DNA of 64,000 nucleotides from JAZMZS01 sp045120955 (lineage in GTDB: Bacteria > Bacillota > Clostridia > Oscillospirales > CAG-272). The notes under the pieces are model-generated. The model had not been told where the DNA came from. It worked only from the letters and a program-made list of their open reading frames with translations, and ran no database searches. Location: positions 17,927 to 81,926 of the forward strand of contig JBGVFH010000010.1 of the NCBI GenBank assembly GCA_045120955.1, given 5' to 3'. Numbering within the stretch: position 1 is the first letter of the stretch; every line of letters starts with the position of its first letter. The translations under genes were made by a program, and so were the position numbers. Shown here piece by piece: positions 17,673 to 26,182 of the stretch.

Positions 17673-18923
17673 TCATTTGATATCTCTCAAAGCTCCGATA
17701 AACATCGGAATATTCTTCTCACAGTCGATGAGCATATACACAAACGGGCGGTCAAGATATACGTACTTCGGCTCCCGCGGCGCTGCCGCTGCATTGTCTA
17801 ACATCTCAACAACCGTAGCCGCCCCTGCCTTTGTTCCCTTTTCCGTTACGGAGATATAGGTTTTGTGAATGACACGGCTTATAAATATGTTACCCGCATC
17901 AGACGAGCCGAGGCGCGAGAAATCCGCCTTTATTTCGTCAAAAGCTTCGGGCATTCCCATGCTTTTCAGTTCATCCGACATATCAGCATCGTATTCGACC
18001 TCAAACTTGGGAATAGAGGTGTAAACAACAGAATTCTGTGCACCCGACAGCAACGAACTGAGATGCTCCCCGTCAAAGGTTGCCAGATATTCGCTCACAC
18101 TCACGCCTTCTTTTGGCAGCAATGCCGCAAAAGCGTATTTTCTTGTGCTGTAGTATTTGATAAAGCCTGTAGCTTTTTCATCCTCTATATATTTGCCCTC
18201 GGTGCCGTAGAGAAACTCTGCCTTTTCCGCATCCCCGCTCTCCGACGTAAATGTACCTTCACGCACCTGATGCTTATAATATATCTGTTCCCACTCAGCC
18301 TCAAACGCAAGTGCATTAATAAGATACATCACCGCCGCATCCGGAATTCTATCAAGAATATCCTTTACCATACCGTCGGTATTATCCTCGACCCAACTGT
18401 TGATATCACGAAGGGTCGATGAGTTAAACGGTGTCTTGAATACATCCGCACCGTAATAATCAACAGCTATCTGCAGAAAATCAGCGTTCACTTTAAAGCG
18501 TTCGTCATCTGTAAACCAGATAGAGTTTGCAAGGCTGATCTTACATTTTTCCCCGCTCGCAACCCCCTGCCTATACATATAAGCAAATTCGTTCAACTGC
18601 TCTGCCGTCATACCGAGCACCTCTTCCATCTGCTCAAGCGTCTCACCGTCGGCACCGTTTGCTGTCATAGACAAAGCGCAGAGCACAGACAGCGGTGATA
18701 TCAGCGTGTTTTTACCCTCTGTATCCGTCGCACGCATGAGCCGCAGCGCAAAGTCGTTTACAGAGGCATCTTCAGTCAAAGGGTCCCCTGCTACGTCAAT
18801 CACCCTCGGCACAACACTTTCAGCCAGATTTTCAGAAGATATCTCTTTTGCGCATCCGACAATTCCCATCGTCCCAATAAGCAAAAAAGATGCCAAAAGC
18901 ACAAGAGTTATTACTTTCTTCAT
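17673..18923 (-). CDS. Serpin family lipoprotein
   Basis: Secreted, lipid-anchored protease inhibitor. 416 residues: a signal peptide with lipobox IVGC (Cys about 24), then a full serpin fold. The conserved NSIWF and FxAEWE-type motifs (LAFEAEWE) are present. The hinge EKGTKAGAAT begins at about residue 361 with small residues as needed for loop insertion, and the distal FVYMLID and P-MFIG segments follow. By count the P1 site falls near Asn377-Ala378 in LDNAAAA, so an elastase-like target is an inference. Gut Clostridia serpins that inhibit neutrophil proteases are known. Monocistronic. Confidence 0.92.
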   Translation of the reverse strand: MKKVITLVLLASFLLIGTMGIVGCAKEISSENLAESVVPRVIDVAGDPLTEDASVNDFALRLMRATDTEGKNTLISPLSVLCALSMTANGADGETLEQMEEVLGMTAEQLNEFAYMYRQGVASGEKCKISLANSIWFTDDERFKVNADFLQIAVDYYGADVFKTPFNSSTLRDINSWVEDNTDGMVKDILDRIPDAAVMYLINALAFEAEWEQIYYKHQVREGTFTSESGDAEKAEFLYGTEGKYIEDEKATGFIKYYSTRKYAFAALLPKEGVSVSEYLATFDGEHLSSLLSGAQNSVVYTSIPKFEVEYDADMSDELKSMGMPEAFDEIKADFSRLGSSDAGNIFISRVIHKTYISVTEKGTKAGAATVVEMLDNAAAAPREPKYVYLDRPFVYMLIDCEKNIPMFIGALRDIK

Positions 18924-19109
18924 ATTTTTCTCCCTTCGTAATATAGATCGGCTTAATTTTTCGGTGTCATTTATATAGACGGTTTATTTCTAAACAAAGT
19001 TTCGCTTATTTTGATATTTTTATGAAAAAAGCGGTGACAGACAGATCAACCCTTCAATTAGACGTGAGCGCAAATGCAGTGTCAAGCAAAAAATGAATAG
19101 TCTCAAAAG

Positions 19110-19148
19110 AAAAAACGCTTACCGTTTTACAGATAAGCGTTTTTATAT
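19110..19148 (-). terminator. Terminator of guaB
   Basis: AAAAACGCTTA pairs with TAAGCGTTTTTT on the minus strand, 10 bp past the guaB stop. Confidence 0.85.
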
Positions 19149-19157
19149 GGAGTATTA

Positions 19158-20645
19158 TTATTTGCGAAGCATTACGTCGTGGTAACCGCCCTCAACTATA
19201 CTTGTAGCGGATACAAGTGTCATCTTCGCATTCTTGCGAAGATCCTCAAGGTTTGTAACACCGACATTGCACATAGTGGATTTTACCTTATAAAGGCTCT
19301 TTTCAACATTGTCGTGAAGAGGTCCCGCATATGTTACGTATGAGTCAACGCCTTCTTCAAAAGAAAGCTTGGTCTTTCCGCCGAGGTCATATCTCTGCCA
19401 GTTACGAGCTCTGTTTGAGCCCTCACCCCAATATTCCTTTACTATCTGACCGTTGATGTTAATCTTGTTTGTGGGGCTTTCGTCGAAGCGTGCAAAGTAT
19501 CTGCCGAGCATAATAAAGTCAGCGCCCATAGCAAGAGCAAGTGTCATGTGATAATCATGAACGATACCACCGTCAGAGCATATCGGAATGTAGATACCCG
19601 TCTTTTCATAGTATTCATCTCTTGCAGCCGCAACCTCGATAAGTGCAGTAGCCTGACCTCTGCCGATACCCTTTGTCTCACGAGTGATACAAATAGAACC
19701 GCCGCCGATACCGACCTTTATAAAGTCGGCGCCTGCCTCTGCCAAAAACATAAAGCCGTCTCTGTCAACAACGTTACCTGCACCGATCTTGACGCTGTCT
19801 CCGTATTTTGCACGAACGAAATCAAGTGTCTTTTTCTGCCAGCAGGTGTAGCCCTCGCTCGAATCTATGCAAAGCACATCAGCGCCTGCCTCAACAAGTG
19901 CCGGAACACGTTTTTCATAGTCAAGAGTGTTGATACCTGCACCTACAAGGTATCTCTTGTTGTTGTCTATGACCTCCTGAGGATTTTCCTTATGCCACGA
20001 GTAGTCCTTGCGGAATACCATGTACATAAGCTTGCCCTGCTTGTCCACTATCGGAAGAGAATTGAGTTTGTGCTCCCAAATTATATCGTTTGCTGTCTTG
20101 AGCGTCGTGTTCTCGGGTGCTGTAATAAGCTTTTCAAGAGGAGTCATAAACTCTGCAACCTTTACATCCTCGCTCATTCTGCTCACACGGTAATCACGAC
20201 CAGTAACTATGCCGAGCAGCTTTCCTGTTGCGGTACCGTCATCGGTAATGGCAACGGTGCTGTGACCTGTCTGTGCGGTGAGAGCAACAACATCAGCGAG
20301 CGTGTGCTCAGGTGTAAGGTTTGAGTCACTTATAACAAAGCCTGCCTTGTAATTCTTTACTCTTGCGACCATTGCAGCCTCGTCCTCTATCGACTGCGAA
20401 CCGTATATGAAAGAAACGCCGCCTTCTTTTGCAAGAGCTATAGCCATCGTATCATTTGATACAGACTGCATGATAGCACTGACAAGCGGTATGTTCAGTT
20501 CGATATCAGACTTCTCGCCCTTTTTATATTTAACAAGAGAAGTTTTGAGTGAAACATTAGCCGGAATACATTCCTCTGAAGTATATCCGGGTACCAGCAA
20601 ATATTCGCTGAATGTGTGCGCAGGCTCTTTGTAGTAATAAGCCAT
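19158..20645 (-). CDS. guaB: Inosine-5'-monophosphate dehydrogenase
   Basis: Converts IMP to XMP with NAD+, the committed step to GMP. 495 residues: a TIM barrel interrupted by a CBS pair (about 95-215, e.g. GIVTGRDYR and NSLPIVD), and the catalytic cysteine loop GIGGGSICITRE followed by the flap with NWQRYDLGG. AGGAGG precedes the ATG. Alone in its transcript with its own promoter and terminator. Confidence 0.96.
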   Translation of the reverse strand: MAYYYKEPAHTFSEYLLVPGYTSEECIPANVSLKTSLVKYKKGEKSDIELNIPLVSAIMQSVSNDTMAIALAKEGGVSFIYGSQSIEDEAAMVARVKNYKAGFVISDSNLTPEHTLADVVALTAQTGHSTVAITDDGTATGKLLGIVTGRDYRVSRMSEDVKVAEFMTPLEKLITAPENTTLKTANDIIWEHKLNSLPIVDKQGKLMYMVFRKDYSWHKENPQEVIDNNKRYLVGAGINTLDYEKRVPALVEAGADVLCIDSSEGYTCWQKKTLDFVRAKYGDSVKIGAGNVVDRDGFMFLAEAGADFIKVGIGGGSICITRETKGIGRGQATALIEVAAARDEYYEKTGIYIPICSDGGIVHDYHMTLALAMGADFIMLGRYFARFDESPTNKININGQIVKEYWGEGSNRARNWQRYDLGGKTKLSFEEGVDSYVTYAGPLHDNVEKSLYKVKSTMCNVGVTNLEDLRKNAKMTLVSATSIVEGGYHDVMLRK

Positions 20646-20683
20646 ATTATCCTCCTGATGATTTATAAATGTATATTAACAAT

Positions 20684-20712
20684 ATTATACACACATTTAT
20701 GCATTTTGTAAA
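20684..20712 (-). promoter_or_regulatory. Promoter of guaB
   Basis: Minus strand TTTACA (20707-20712), 17 bp, TATAAT (20684-20689), about 40 bp before the ATG. Confidence 0.7.
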
Positions 20713-20814
20713 TATCTTTTTTTAAATTGATTTGAGTACATTTTTAACAACGGAAAATACATTTTTTTGTATAATTTGACCTTGCAAAAACATTATTGTT
20801 TTAACAAAAAGTTC

Positions 20815-20843
20815 TTGATTTGCGCTCATTAAAATGATACAAT
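20815..20843 (+). promoter_or_regulatory. Promoter of rubrerythrin gene
   Basis: TTGATT (20815-20820), 17 bp, TACAAT (20838-20843). Confidence 0.65.
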
Positions 20844-20903
20844 CAAAGCAGAAGGAAGGTGCACAGTATTCATCCTTCAAAACACATATAGGAGAATAAA
20901 CAA

Positions 20904-21452
20904 ATGAAAAAATGGAGATGTAAAATTTGCGGAGAGATCGTAATGAGTGATGTCCGCCCCGATAAATGCCCCACCTGCAAGCAGCCGGGCGAAGTATTTG
21001 AAGAAGTGGTCGAAGACAAGCTCTCATGGGCAGCAGAGCATATCATCGGAGTTGCTAAGGACACCCCCGAGGAGATCAAAGAGGGTCTTCGTGCAAACTT
21101 TATGGGTGAGTGCACAGAGGTAGGTATGTATCTGGCAATGGCACGTGCCGCACACAGAGAAGGCTACCCCGAGATCGGTCTTTATTGGGAAAAGGCTGCC
21201 TTTGAAGAAGCAGAGCACGCAGCAAAGTTCGCTGAGCTTCTCGGCGAGTGCGTATCCGCATCTACAAAGGATAACCTGACAGTTCGTGTAGCAGCAGAGC
21301 ACGGTGCGACAGAGGGCAAGTTTGAGCTTGCAAAGAAAGCAAAGGAGCTCGGACTTGACGCTATCCATGATACCGTTCACGAAATGGCTCGTGATGAAGC
21401 CCGCCACGGCAAGGCATTCCAGGGACTGCTTGACAGATATTTCGGTAAATAA
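20904..21452 (+). CDS. Reverse rubrerythrin (NADH peroxidase type)
   Basis: Non-haem iron peroxidase protecting anaerobes from hydrogen peroxide. The rubredoxin-like FeS4 site (CKIC...CPTC) is at the N-terminus, residues 5-25, ahead of the diiron four-helix domain (about 45-180, with EAEHAAKFAELLGE and DEARHGKAF). This domain order is the reverse of classical rubrerythrin and defines the reverse type. 182 residues. Own promoter and terminator, no electron donor gene adjacent. Confidence 0.93.
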   Translation: MKKWRCKICGEIVMSDVRPDKCPTCKQPGEVFEEVVEDKLSWAAEHIIGVAKDTPEEIKEGLRANFMGECTEVGMYLAMARAAHREGYPEIGLYWEKAAFEEAEHAAKFAELLGECVSASTKDNLTVRVAAEHGATEGKFELAKKAKELGLDAIHDTVHEMARDEARHGKAFQGLLDRYFGK

Positions 21453-21468
21453 TCAATATTACAAAAAA

Positions 21469-21573
21469 GCGGACAGTGCCCGCTCCCATCATCCAGCCTA
21501 TTGTATCTTTGGATTTTCTTTTACTCAGCCAAACGGCGGGGCGGAATTGCGCAATTTCCCATGTAACAAAAAA
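21469..21573 (+). repeat. Terminator-associated interspersed repeat, copy 1 (type A)
   Basis: About 105 bp: A-tract, near-palindrome GCGGACAGTGCCCGC, CTCCCATCATCCAGCCTATTG, a variable middle with AAACGGCGGGGCG, then GCAATTTCC-ATGTAACAAAAAA directly against the hairpin of the next terminator. Confidence 0.8.
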
Positions 21574-21601
21574 GATGTGCTATCATAACGGTAGCACATC
21601 T
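21571..21601 (-). terminator. Terminator of the AGCS symporter gene
   Basis: GATGTGCTA pairs with TAGCACATC; on the minus strand it is followed by TTTTTTGTT, which is also the right edge of repeat copy 1. Confidence 0.8.
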
Positions 21602-21607
21602 CAGTCT

Positions 21608-21640
21608 GACGGCATCCCTCGGGATGCCGTTTTTACGTGT
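21608..21640 (+). terminator. Plus-strand terminator downstream of rubrerythrin
   Basis: GACGGCATCCC-TC-GGGATGCCGT followed by TTTTACG. Confidence 0.75.
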
Positions 21641-21675
21641 GATTATATTAGTTTATCTCAAGGCAAGTACAAGTA

Positions 21676-23229
21676 TTAGTCCTCATCGAGCTCACGTGCA
21701 ACCTCAGATGCCTGAGTCTCAGGGTCAAAGTTATACATCGGCTCGATATTCTCGCCATTGCTTCTCTTAAGATAGTTCTTCGTGATTTTAACAACAAGAG
21801 GAGAGAGTGCAAGAACACCGATAAGGTTGGGGATCATCATAAGACCGTTGAAGGTATCCGAGATATCCCATGCAAGAGAGGATGTAAGGATAGCACCGAA
21901 GATAACGGTACAAACGTGGATGATACGGAAGATAAACGTGGTCTTAGCACCGAAAAGGTACTCCCATGCCTTAGAGCCGTAATGAGACCAGCCAAGAACT
22001 GTAGTAAATGCAAAGAGGAACATGGCGATAGCGATAAACTTCTCTCCAATTCCGCCCCAAGAGAATACGGAGTTGAATGCACCTCCAACGAGAGTAGCGT
22101 CGGTGTAACCTTCTGCTATCTCACCTGTCAGAACGTTGAATACACCGCCGTCAAGACCGCCTGCAGTAAGAACAACAAGTGCGGTCATAGTGCAGACAAC
22201 CATAGTATCAGCGAATACCTCAAAAATACCCCACATACCCTGCTTTACGGGTTCCTTGATATTAGAGTTGGAGTGAACCATAACGGACGAACCGAGACCT
22301 GCCTCGTTCGAGAATACGCCGCGCTTAAAGCCCTGTGTAACGACCTTTCCGATAACGGCACCGATACCGCCTCCGACGAATGCCTCGGGCTTGAATGCGT
22401 TAACAAATATAGCCTTGAATGCGGGGATGATATTTGCGTAGTTAACACCGATAATTACAAGGCTGCCGAGAACGAAGAGAACCACCATGAAGGGAACGAT
22501 CTTCTCTGCGACGTTTGCAATTCTCTTAAGACCGCCGAGGGTGATAAGAGCTGTGAGTGCCATGATAACAGCACCGAGGATGATATTGTAGAGAGAAACT
22601 CCCGAAAATACCTCAACAGAGGAAAGAGCAGATACGTCAAAAGCAGAAGCTATGTTGGTAACTATCTTATTGACCTGCCCCATGCTTCCGATTCCGAAGG
22701 AAGCAAGCATAGCAAAAATACAGAAAAGGACTGCGAGGAACTTTCCTACATACTTCATACCTTTTTTTCTGCCGAGACCGTCAGTGAGGTAGTACATAGC
22801 ACCGCCCGACCACTCGCCGTTTGCGTTCTTACGGCGGTAGTAGATACCGAGGACGTTTTCTGCATAGTTGGTCATCATACCGAAAAATGCAGCAACCCAC
22901 ATCCAGAATACAGAGCCTGCGCCGCCGATGCAAACAGCAGCGGCAACACCTGCGATGTTACCGGTACCTACGGTTGCAGCGAGTGCAGTACAAAGAGCCT
23001 GAAAGGGAGAGATAGAGCCCTTTTCCTTAGAATGCTTGATAACGTCCTTCTTGAAAAGAGAGCCAAGGGTATGCTTGAACCACATGCCGATGTGTGTAAC
23101 CTGAAAAAACTTAGTAAGTACCGTAACGATGATACCCGTACCTACGAGAAGCAAAAGACCGAATGCGCCCCAGACAACGCCGTTGATCTTACCGTTTACG
23201 CTCTCGATGGCTTGTAATATTGCGTCCAT
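21676..23229 (-). CDS. Sodium:alanine/glycine symporter (AGCS family)
   Basis: Inner-membrane amino-acid carrier driven by sodium. 517 residues with around ten hydrophobic segments and the AGCS signature ATVGTGNIAGVAAAV, plus the conserved KRGVFSNEAGLGSS segment. The upstream glycine riboswitch indicates glycine as a likely substrate. The gene is separated from that riboswitch by its terminator and by a copy of the interspersed repeat. A 433-codon antisense open frame is a shadow of this gene. Confidence 0.93.
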   Translation of the reverse strand: MDAILQAIESVNGKINGVVWGAFGLLLLVGTGIIVTVLTKFFQVTHIGMWFKHTLGSLFKKDVIKHSKEKGSISPFQALCTALAATVGTGNIAGVAAAVCIGGAGSVFWMWVAAFFGMMTNYAENVLGIYYRRKNANGEWSGGAMYYLTDGLGRKKGMKYVGKFLAVLFCIFAMLASFGIGSMGQVNKIVTNIASAFDVSALSSVEVFSGVSLYNIILGAVIMALTALITLGGLKRIANVAEKIVPFMVVLFVLGSLVIIGVNYANIIPAFKAIFVNAFKPEAFVGGGIGAVIGKVVTQGFKRGVFSNEAGLGSSVMVHSNSNIKEPVKQGMWGIFEVFADTMVVCTMTALVVLTAGGLDGGVFNVLTGEIAEGYTDATLVGGAFNSVFSWGGIGEKFIAIAMFLFAFTTVLGWSHYGSKAWEYLFGAKTTFIFRIIHVCTVIFGAILTSSLAWDISDTFNGLMMIPNLIGVLALSPLVVKITKNYLKRSNGENIEPMYNFDPETQASEVARELDED

Positions 23230-23273
23230 TGTAAAATGAACCTCCTAAAGAAATATTTTTCAACCGAATAAAA

Positions 23274-23374
23274 GCAGGCATACCTGCACCTTTCTCCCGC
23301 CTATCGCTTATTTGTCAGTTATCTACAAGCAAAACGGCTGGAACGATATTACGCATTCCCTATGCAACAAAAAT
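23274..23374 (+). repeat. Terminator-associated interspersed repeat, copy 2 (diverged)
   Basis: Left palindrome GCAGG-CATA-CCTGC after AAAA, then TCTCCCGCCTATCGC, a diverged middle with AAAACGGCTGG, and ATTCCCTATGCAACAAAAA against the riboswitch terminator. The palindrome sequence differs from other copies but still pairs. Confidence 0.65.
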
Positions 23375-23406
23375 AATCACCGCTAACCTATCGGATAGCG
23401 GTGATT
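23375..23406 (-). terminator. Terminator of the glycine riboswitch
   Basis: AATCACCGCTA pairs perfectly with TAGCGGTGATT (11 bp); on the minus strand it is followed by ATTTTTGTTG. It lies between the aptamers and the symporter gene and is the expected expression platform. Confidence 0.85.
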
Positions 23407-23451
23407 AAGAGAAGACATAGTATAAGTATGATCATTCATACAAAAAATAGA

Positions 23452-23612
23452 TCTGTCCTTTTGCCTGAGAGATTTGAGTCTGTCCCATTGCCCCTTCGGC
23501 ATCCGCGTATAGCGGACTTCTCCAGATTGCTATCCGTCAGCAGTCTTCTTCTTGACGAAACCCGAGAGTGTAACCCCTTTGGAAAGGCAATACAGCCTAA
23601 TTTCCTGCTGAC
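23452..23612 (-). promoter_or_regulatory. Tandem glycine riboswitch
   Basis: On the minus strand the second aptamer (about 23452-23525) has the consensus core GCCGAAGGGGCAA and ATCTCTCAGGCAAAAGGACAG. The first (23536-23612) is closed by an 8-bp stem GTCAGCAG/CTGCTGAC and has the related but diverged core CCAAAGGGG and ACTCTCGGGTTTCGTCAAG. It precedes a terminator and a sodium:alanine/glycine symporter gene, the usual target. Whether glycine turns expression on or off needs an experiment. Confidence 0.9.
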
Positions 23613-23738
23613 TTCATTTAGCGATTATTCGGTTTACCGATATATGATACTACTTTTAAAAGCAAAAATCAAGTAGCAAGTGCAAATTTTTAAACGATTT
23701 TGAAACTTTTTGTTGTTTTTTGATGTCTTGTAAAACAT

Positions 23739-23844
23739 CGGACAGCGCCCCGCCTCATCCTATCTCCTGCTGTTGTTTTCCTGTTACAGAAGCTGTGCAA
23801 AACGGCTAGTGAGGATCCGTGCAATTTCCTATGTGATAAAAAAA
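23739..23844 (+). repeat. Terminator-associated interspersed repeat, copy 3 (type B)
   Basis: CGGACAGCGCCCCG, then CTCATCCTATCTCC, middle with TTACAGAAGCTGTGCAAAACGGC, GAGGATCCGTGCAATTTCCTATGTGATAAAAAA. The left palindrome is imperfect. Confidence 0.7.
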
Positions 23845-23902
23845 CAGCTTTTCCCGTATCTCGCTCTATCATAAGCAAAGGCGGAAAAAAGCTGTTTTTC
23901 AT
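23840..23902 (-). terminator. Terminator of DtxR/MntR gene
   Basis: ACAGCTTTT pairs with AAAAGCTGT around a large loop; the minus-strand T-tract coincides with the right edge of repeat copy 3. Confidence 0.6.
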
Positions 23903-23911
23903 TTTTATCTT

Positions 23912-24283
23912 CTATTCTTTTATGCTCTGTGCATGGCGCTTTATAGCTTCGAAGCTCTGCTCGCTGAGCACGTGCTCTATGCGGCACGCATCCGATGCAG
24001 CCGTCTGCGGCTCAACTCCGATAGAAACGAGCCAGTTTGTTATCATAACATGGCGCTCATACATACGCTCTGCGATATCGGCTCCCTTGTCGGTGAGGGT
24101 AATATACCCATCCTTACTCGTCTCGATATAGCCGTTTTCACGGAGATTTTTCATAGCGATGCTGACACTCGGCTTTGAAAATTCGAGCTCGTTTGCTATG
24201 TCGATAGAGCGCACCTCGCCCTTCTCCTTTTTCAGCATAAGTATGGTCTCAAGATAGTTTTCGGCAGATTCCTGTATTTTCAT
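23912..24283 (-). CDS. DtxR/MntR family metal-dependent regulator
   Basis: Metal-responsive repressor with an N-terminal winged helix (about 1-70; the recognition helix lies in FSKPSVSIAMKNLRENGY) and a dimerisation/metal domain (about 71-123: ERHVMITNWLVSIG, CRIEHVLSEQSFE). Conserved Glu/His/Cys metal ligands typical of MntR/IdeR are visible. 123 residues, no SH3-like domain, so closer to MntR. Neighbouring genes are an ABC exporter and amino-acid symporter, so iron or manganese cannot be decided. Confidence 0.85.
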   Translation of the reverse strand: MKIQESAENYLETILMLKKEKGEVRSIDIANELEFSKPSVSIAMKNLRENGYIETSKDGYITLTDKGADIAERMYERHVMITNWLVSIGVEPQTAASDACRIEHVLSEQSFEAIKRHAQSIKE

Positions 24284-24320
24284 GTTATCACCGTATTATC
24301 CTTGTATTATTTGTCTATAT

Positions 24321-24349
24321 ATTTTACCACACACAGCGCAAACTTGCAA
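24321..24349 (-). promoter_or_regulatory. Promoter of DtxR/MntR gene
   Basis: Minus strand TTGCAA (24344-24349), 17 bp, TAAAAT (24321-24326). Confidence 0.55.
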
Positions 24350-24412
24350 GTAAACTTTTTGTAAAGTGTCGATATACGTGCACTTGAGAAAATAAGGCAT
24401 ACTGTGTTTTTA

Positions 24413-26182
24413 TCATTCAACGGCAAACTGGCTGTTGTAAAGCTCGCTGTAAAAACCGCCGGCGGAAAGAAGCTCATCGTGTGTTCCCTGCTCGACTATA
24501 TTTCCGTCACGCATAACAAGTATTAGGTCTGCTTCCTTTATCGTTGAAAGTCTGTGAGCAACGATAAACGAGGTCCTTCCCTTCATCATTTTTTCAAACG
24601 CTCTCTGGACTCTCAGCTCCGTCATTGTGTCAATAGACGAGGTCGCCTCATCAAGTATGAGCATCGGCGGCATGGAGAGCATCACTCTCGCAATACAGAG
24701 AAGCTGCTTTTGTCCTGCGGACAGATTTCCTCCTCCCTCATCTACATGAGTGTTGTAGCCGTCGGGCATACGCTTGATAAAGCTGTGTGCGTGAGCTTCC
24801 TTTGCCGCAGCAATCACCTGCTCGTCTGTAGCATTCGGACATCCAAAGGCAATATTATCACGCACGCTTCCCTCTCTCAGCCACGTATCCTGAAGCACCA
24901 TGCCTATGTTTTCTCTCAGGTTTTCTCTGGGGATATCTCTTATATCCACGCCGTCTACCGTAATTTTGCCGCTCTTGACATCGTAAAAGCGCATAAGAAG
25001 GTTTATAAGTGTGGTTTTACCGCAGCCTGTAGGACCGACGATAGCGATACGCATACCGTCCTTTACCTTTACATTAAAGTTCTCGATCAGCTTTTGCTCG
25101 GGCGTATACGAAAAGCATACGTCGGAAAATTCGACCTCGCCTTTTGCATGGCCGAGCGACTTTTCCGTCAGATCGGGGCTAAGCTCGCCTGCGTCGAGCA
25201 GTTCAAACACTCTTGCAGCTGATGCGAGCGAGTTTTGAAACTCTGTGATAACAGAGGTGATCTCGTTAAACGGCTTTGTATACTGATTTGTAAAGCTGAG
25301 AAATGACGAGAACATACCCACGGAAAGTGCCGCCGGATTTACAGCCGAAACTATACCTCCTGCAATGGCAACGCCTGCATATATACTGCTGTACATAAGA
25401 CGTGTCGATGGGTTTACTGTGGAGGAATAGAAGGTCGCTTTCATCGCTGAGTCGGCAAGCTCGTTGTTTATCTTCTCAAACTCAGCCGCAGCCTCCTCCT
25501 CGTAGCCAAACGCCTTTACCACCTTGATACCGTCGAGCATCTGCTCGGTATATGCGGTAAGCTCGCCCCTCGTTTTTGACTGCTTTCCAAAGAAAATATA
25601 TGTTTTTTTCGAAATAAAGTTCGCAATAAGGAACGAAGCAGGAGAGAGCAATACAACGACAAGCGTTATCCACATATTTATCGAAAGCATAAAGCCTATC
25701 GTACCGAATATCGTCACAACACCCGAGAAAAGCTGGGTAAAGCCTATAAGAAGCCCGTCGCTTATCTGTTCGGTGTCGGTTATAACTCGGCTGAGCATAT
25801 CACCCGTCGGATGCGTATCAAGATAGGATATCGGCAGCTTTTGTATCTTTGAAAAAGCGCTCTTGCGCAGATTTTTTACTACGCTGTAGGTGACGATATT
25901 GTTTATATGCGACATTACCCACTGTGTCAGCGCCGCTACCGCAATACATATGCAGATCTTGACGATTATTGCATACACCCCGTCAAAATCAACATACTCA
26001 TCGCTGATACAGTCAACGGCATGACCCGTCAGTATCGGGATGTAGAGCGAGAGCATCGTAGCTGTAAGGGAAAACAAAAGTATAAGTGCCACATGGAATT
26101 TATAAGGGGAGATAAGCTGTAAAATTCTCACTAACGTCCCCTTTCTGTTTTTGTTCTCGGAGACTTTTTTATTTTTCATCAC
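24413..26182 (-). CDS. ABC exporter, ATP-binding/permease half, consensus site
   Basis: One half of a heterodimeric exporter in the inner membrane. Six hydrophobic segments in residues 30-310, then a nucleotide-binding domain with Walker A GPTGCGKTT, signature LSAGQKQLLC and Walker B MLILDEATSSID, with the catalytic Glu intact. Its start overlaps the end of the upstream half gene by 14 bp. Substrate unknown; multidrug or peptide export are family possibilities. Confidence 0.92.
   Translation of the reverse strand: MMKNKKVSENKNRKGTLVRILQLISPYKFHVALILLFSLTATMLSLYIPILTGHAVDCISDEYVDFDGVYAIIVKICICIAVAALTQWVMSHINNIVTYSVVKNLRKSAFSKIQKLPISYLDTHPTGDMLSRVITDTEQISDGLLIGFTQLFSGVVTIFGTIGFMLSINMWITLVVVLLSPASFLIANFISKKTYIFFGKQSKTRGELTAYTEQMLDGIKVVKAFGYEEEAAAEFEKINNELADSAMKATFYSSTVNPSTRLMYSSIYAGVAIAGGIVSAVNPAALSVGMFSSFLSFTNQYTKPFNEITSVITEFQNSLASAARVFELLDAGELSPDLTEKSLGHAKGEVEFSDVCFSYTPEQKLIENFNVKVKDGMRIAIVGPTGCGKTTLINLLMRFYDVKSGKITVDGVDIRDIPRENLRENIGMVLQDTWLREGSVRDNIAFGCPNATDEQVIAAAKEAHAHSFIKRMPDGYNTHVDEGGGNLSAGQKQLLCIARVMLSMPPMLILDEATSSIDTMTELRVQRAFEKMMKGRTSFIVAHRLSTIKEADLILVMRDGNIVEQGTHDELLSAGGFYSELYNSQFAVE

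Noticed and set aside
21916..23217. 433-codon open frame on the plus strand
   Set aside because: Fully antisense to the AGCS symporter, no ribosome binding site, composition of a shadow frame.
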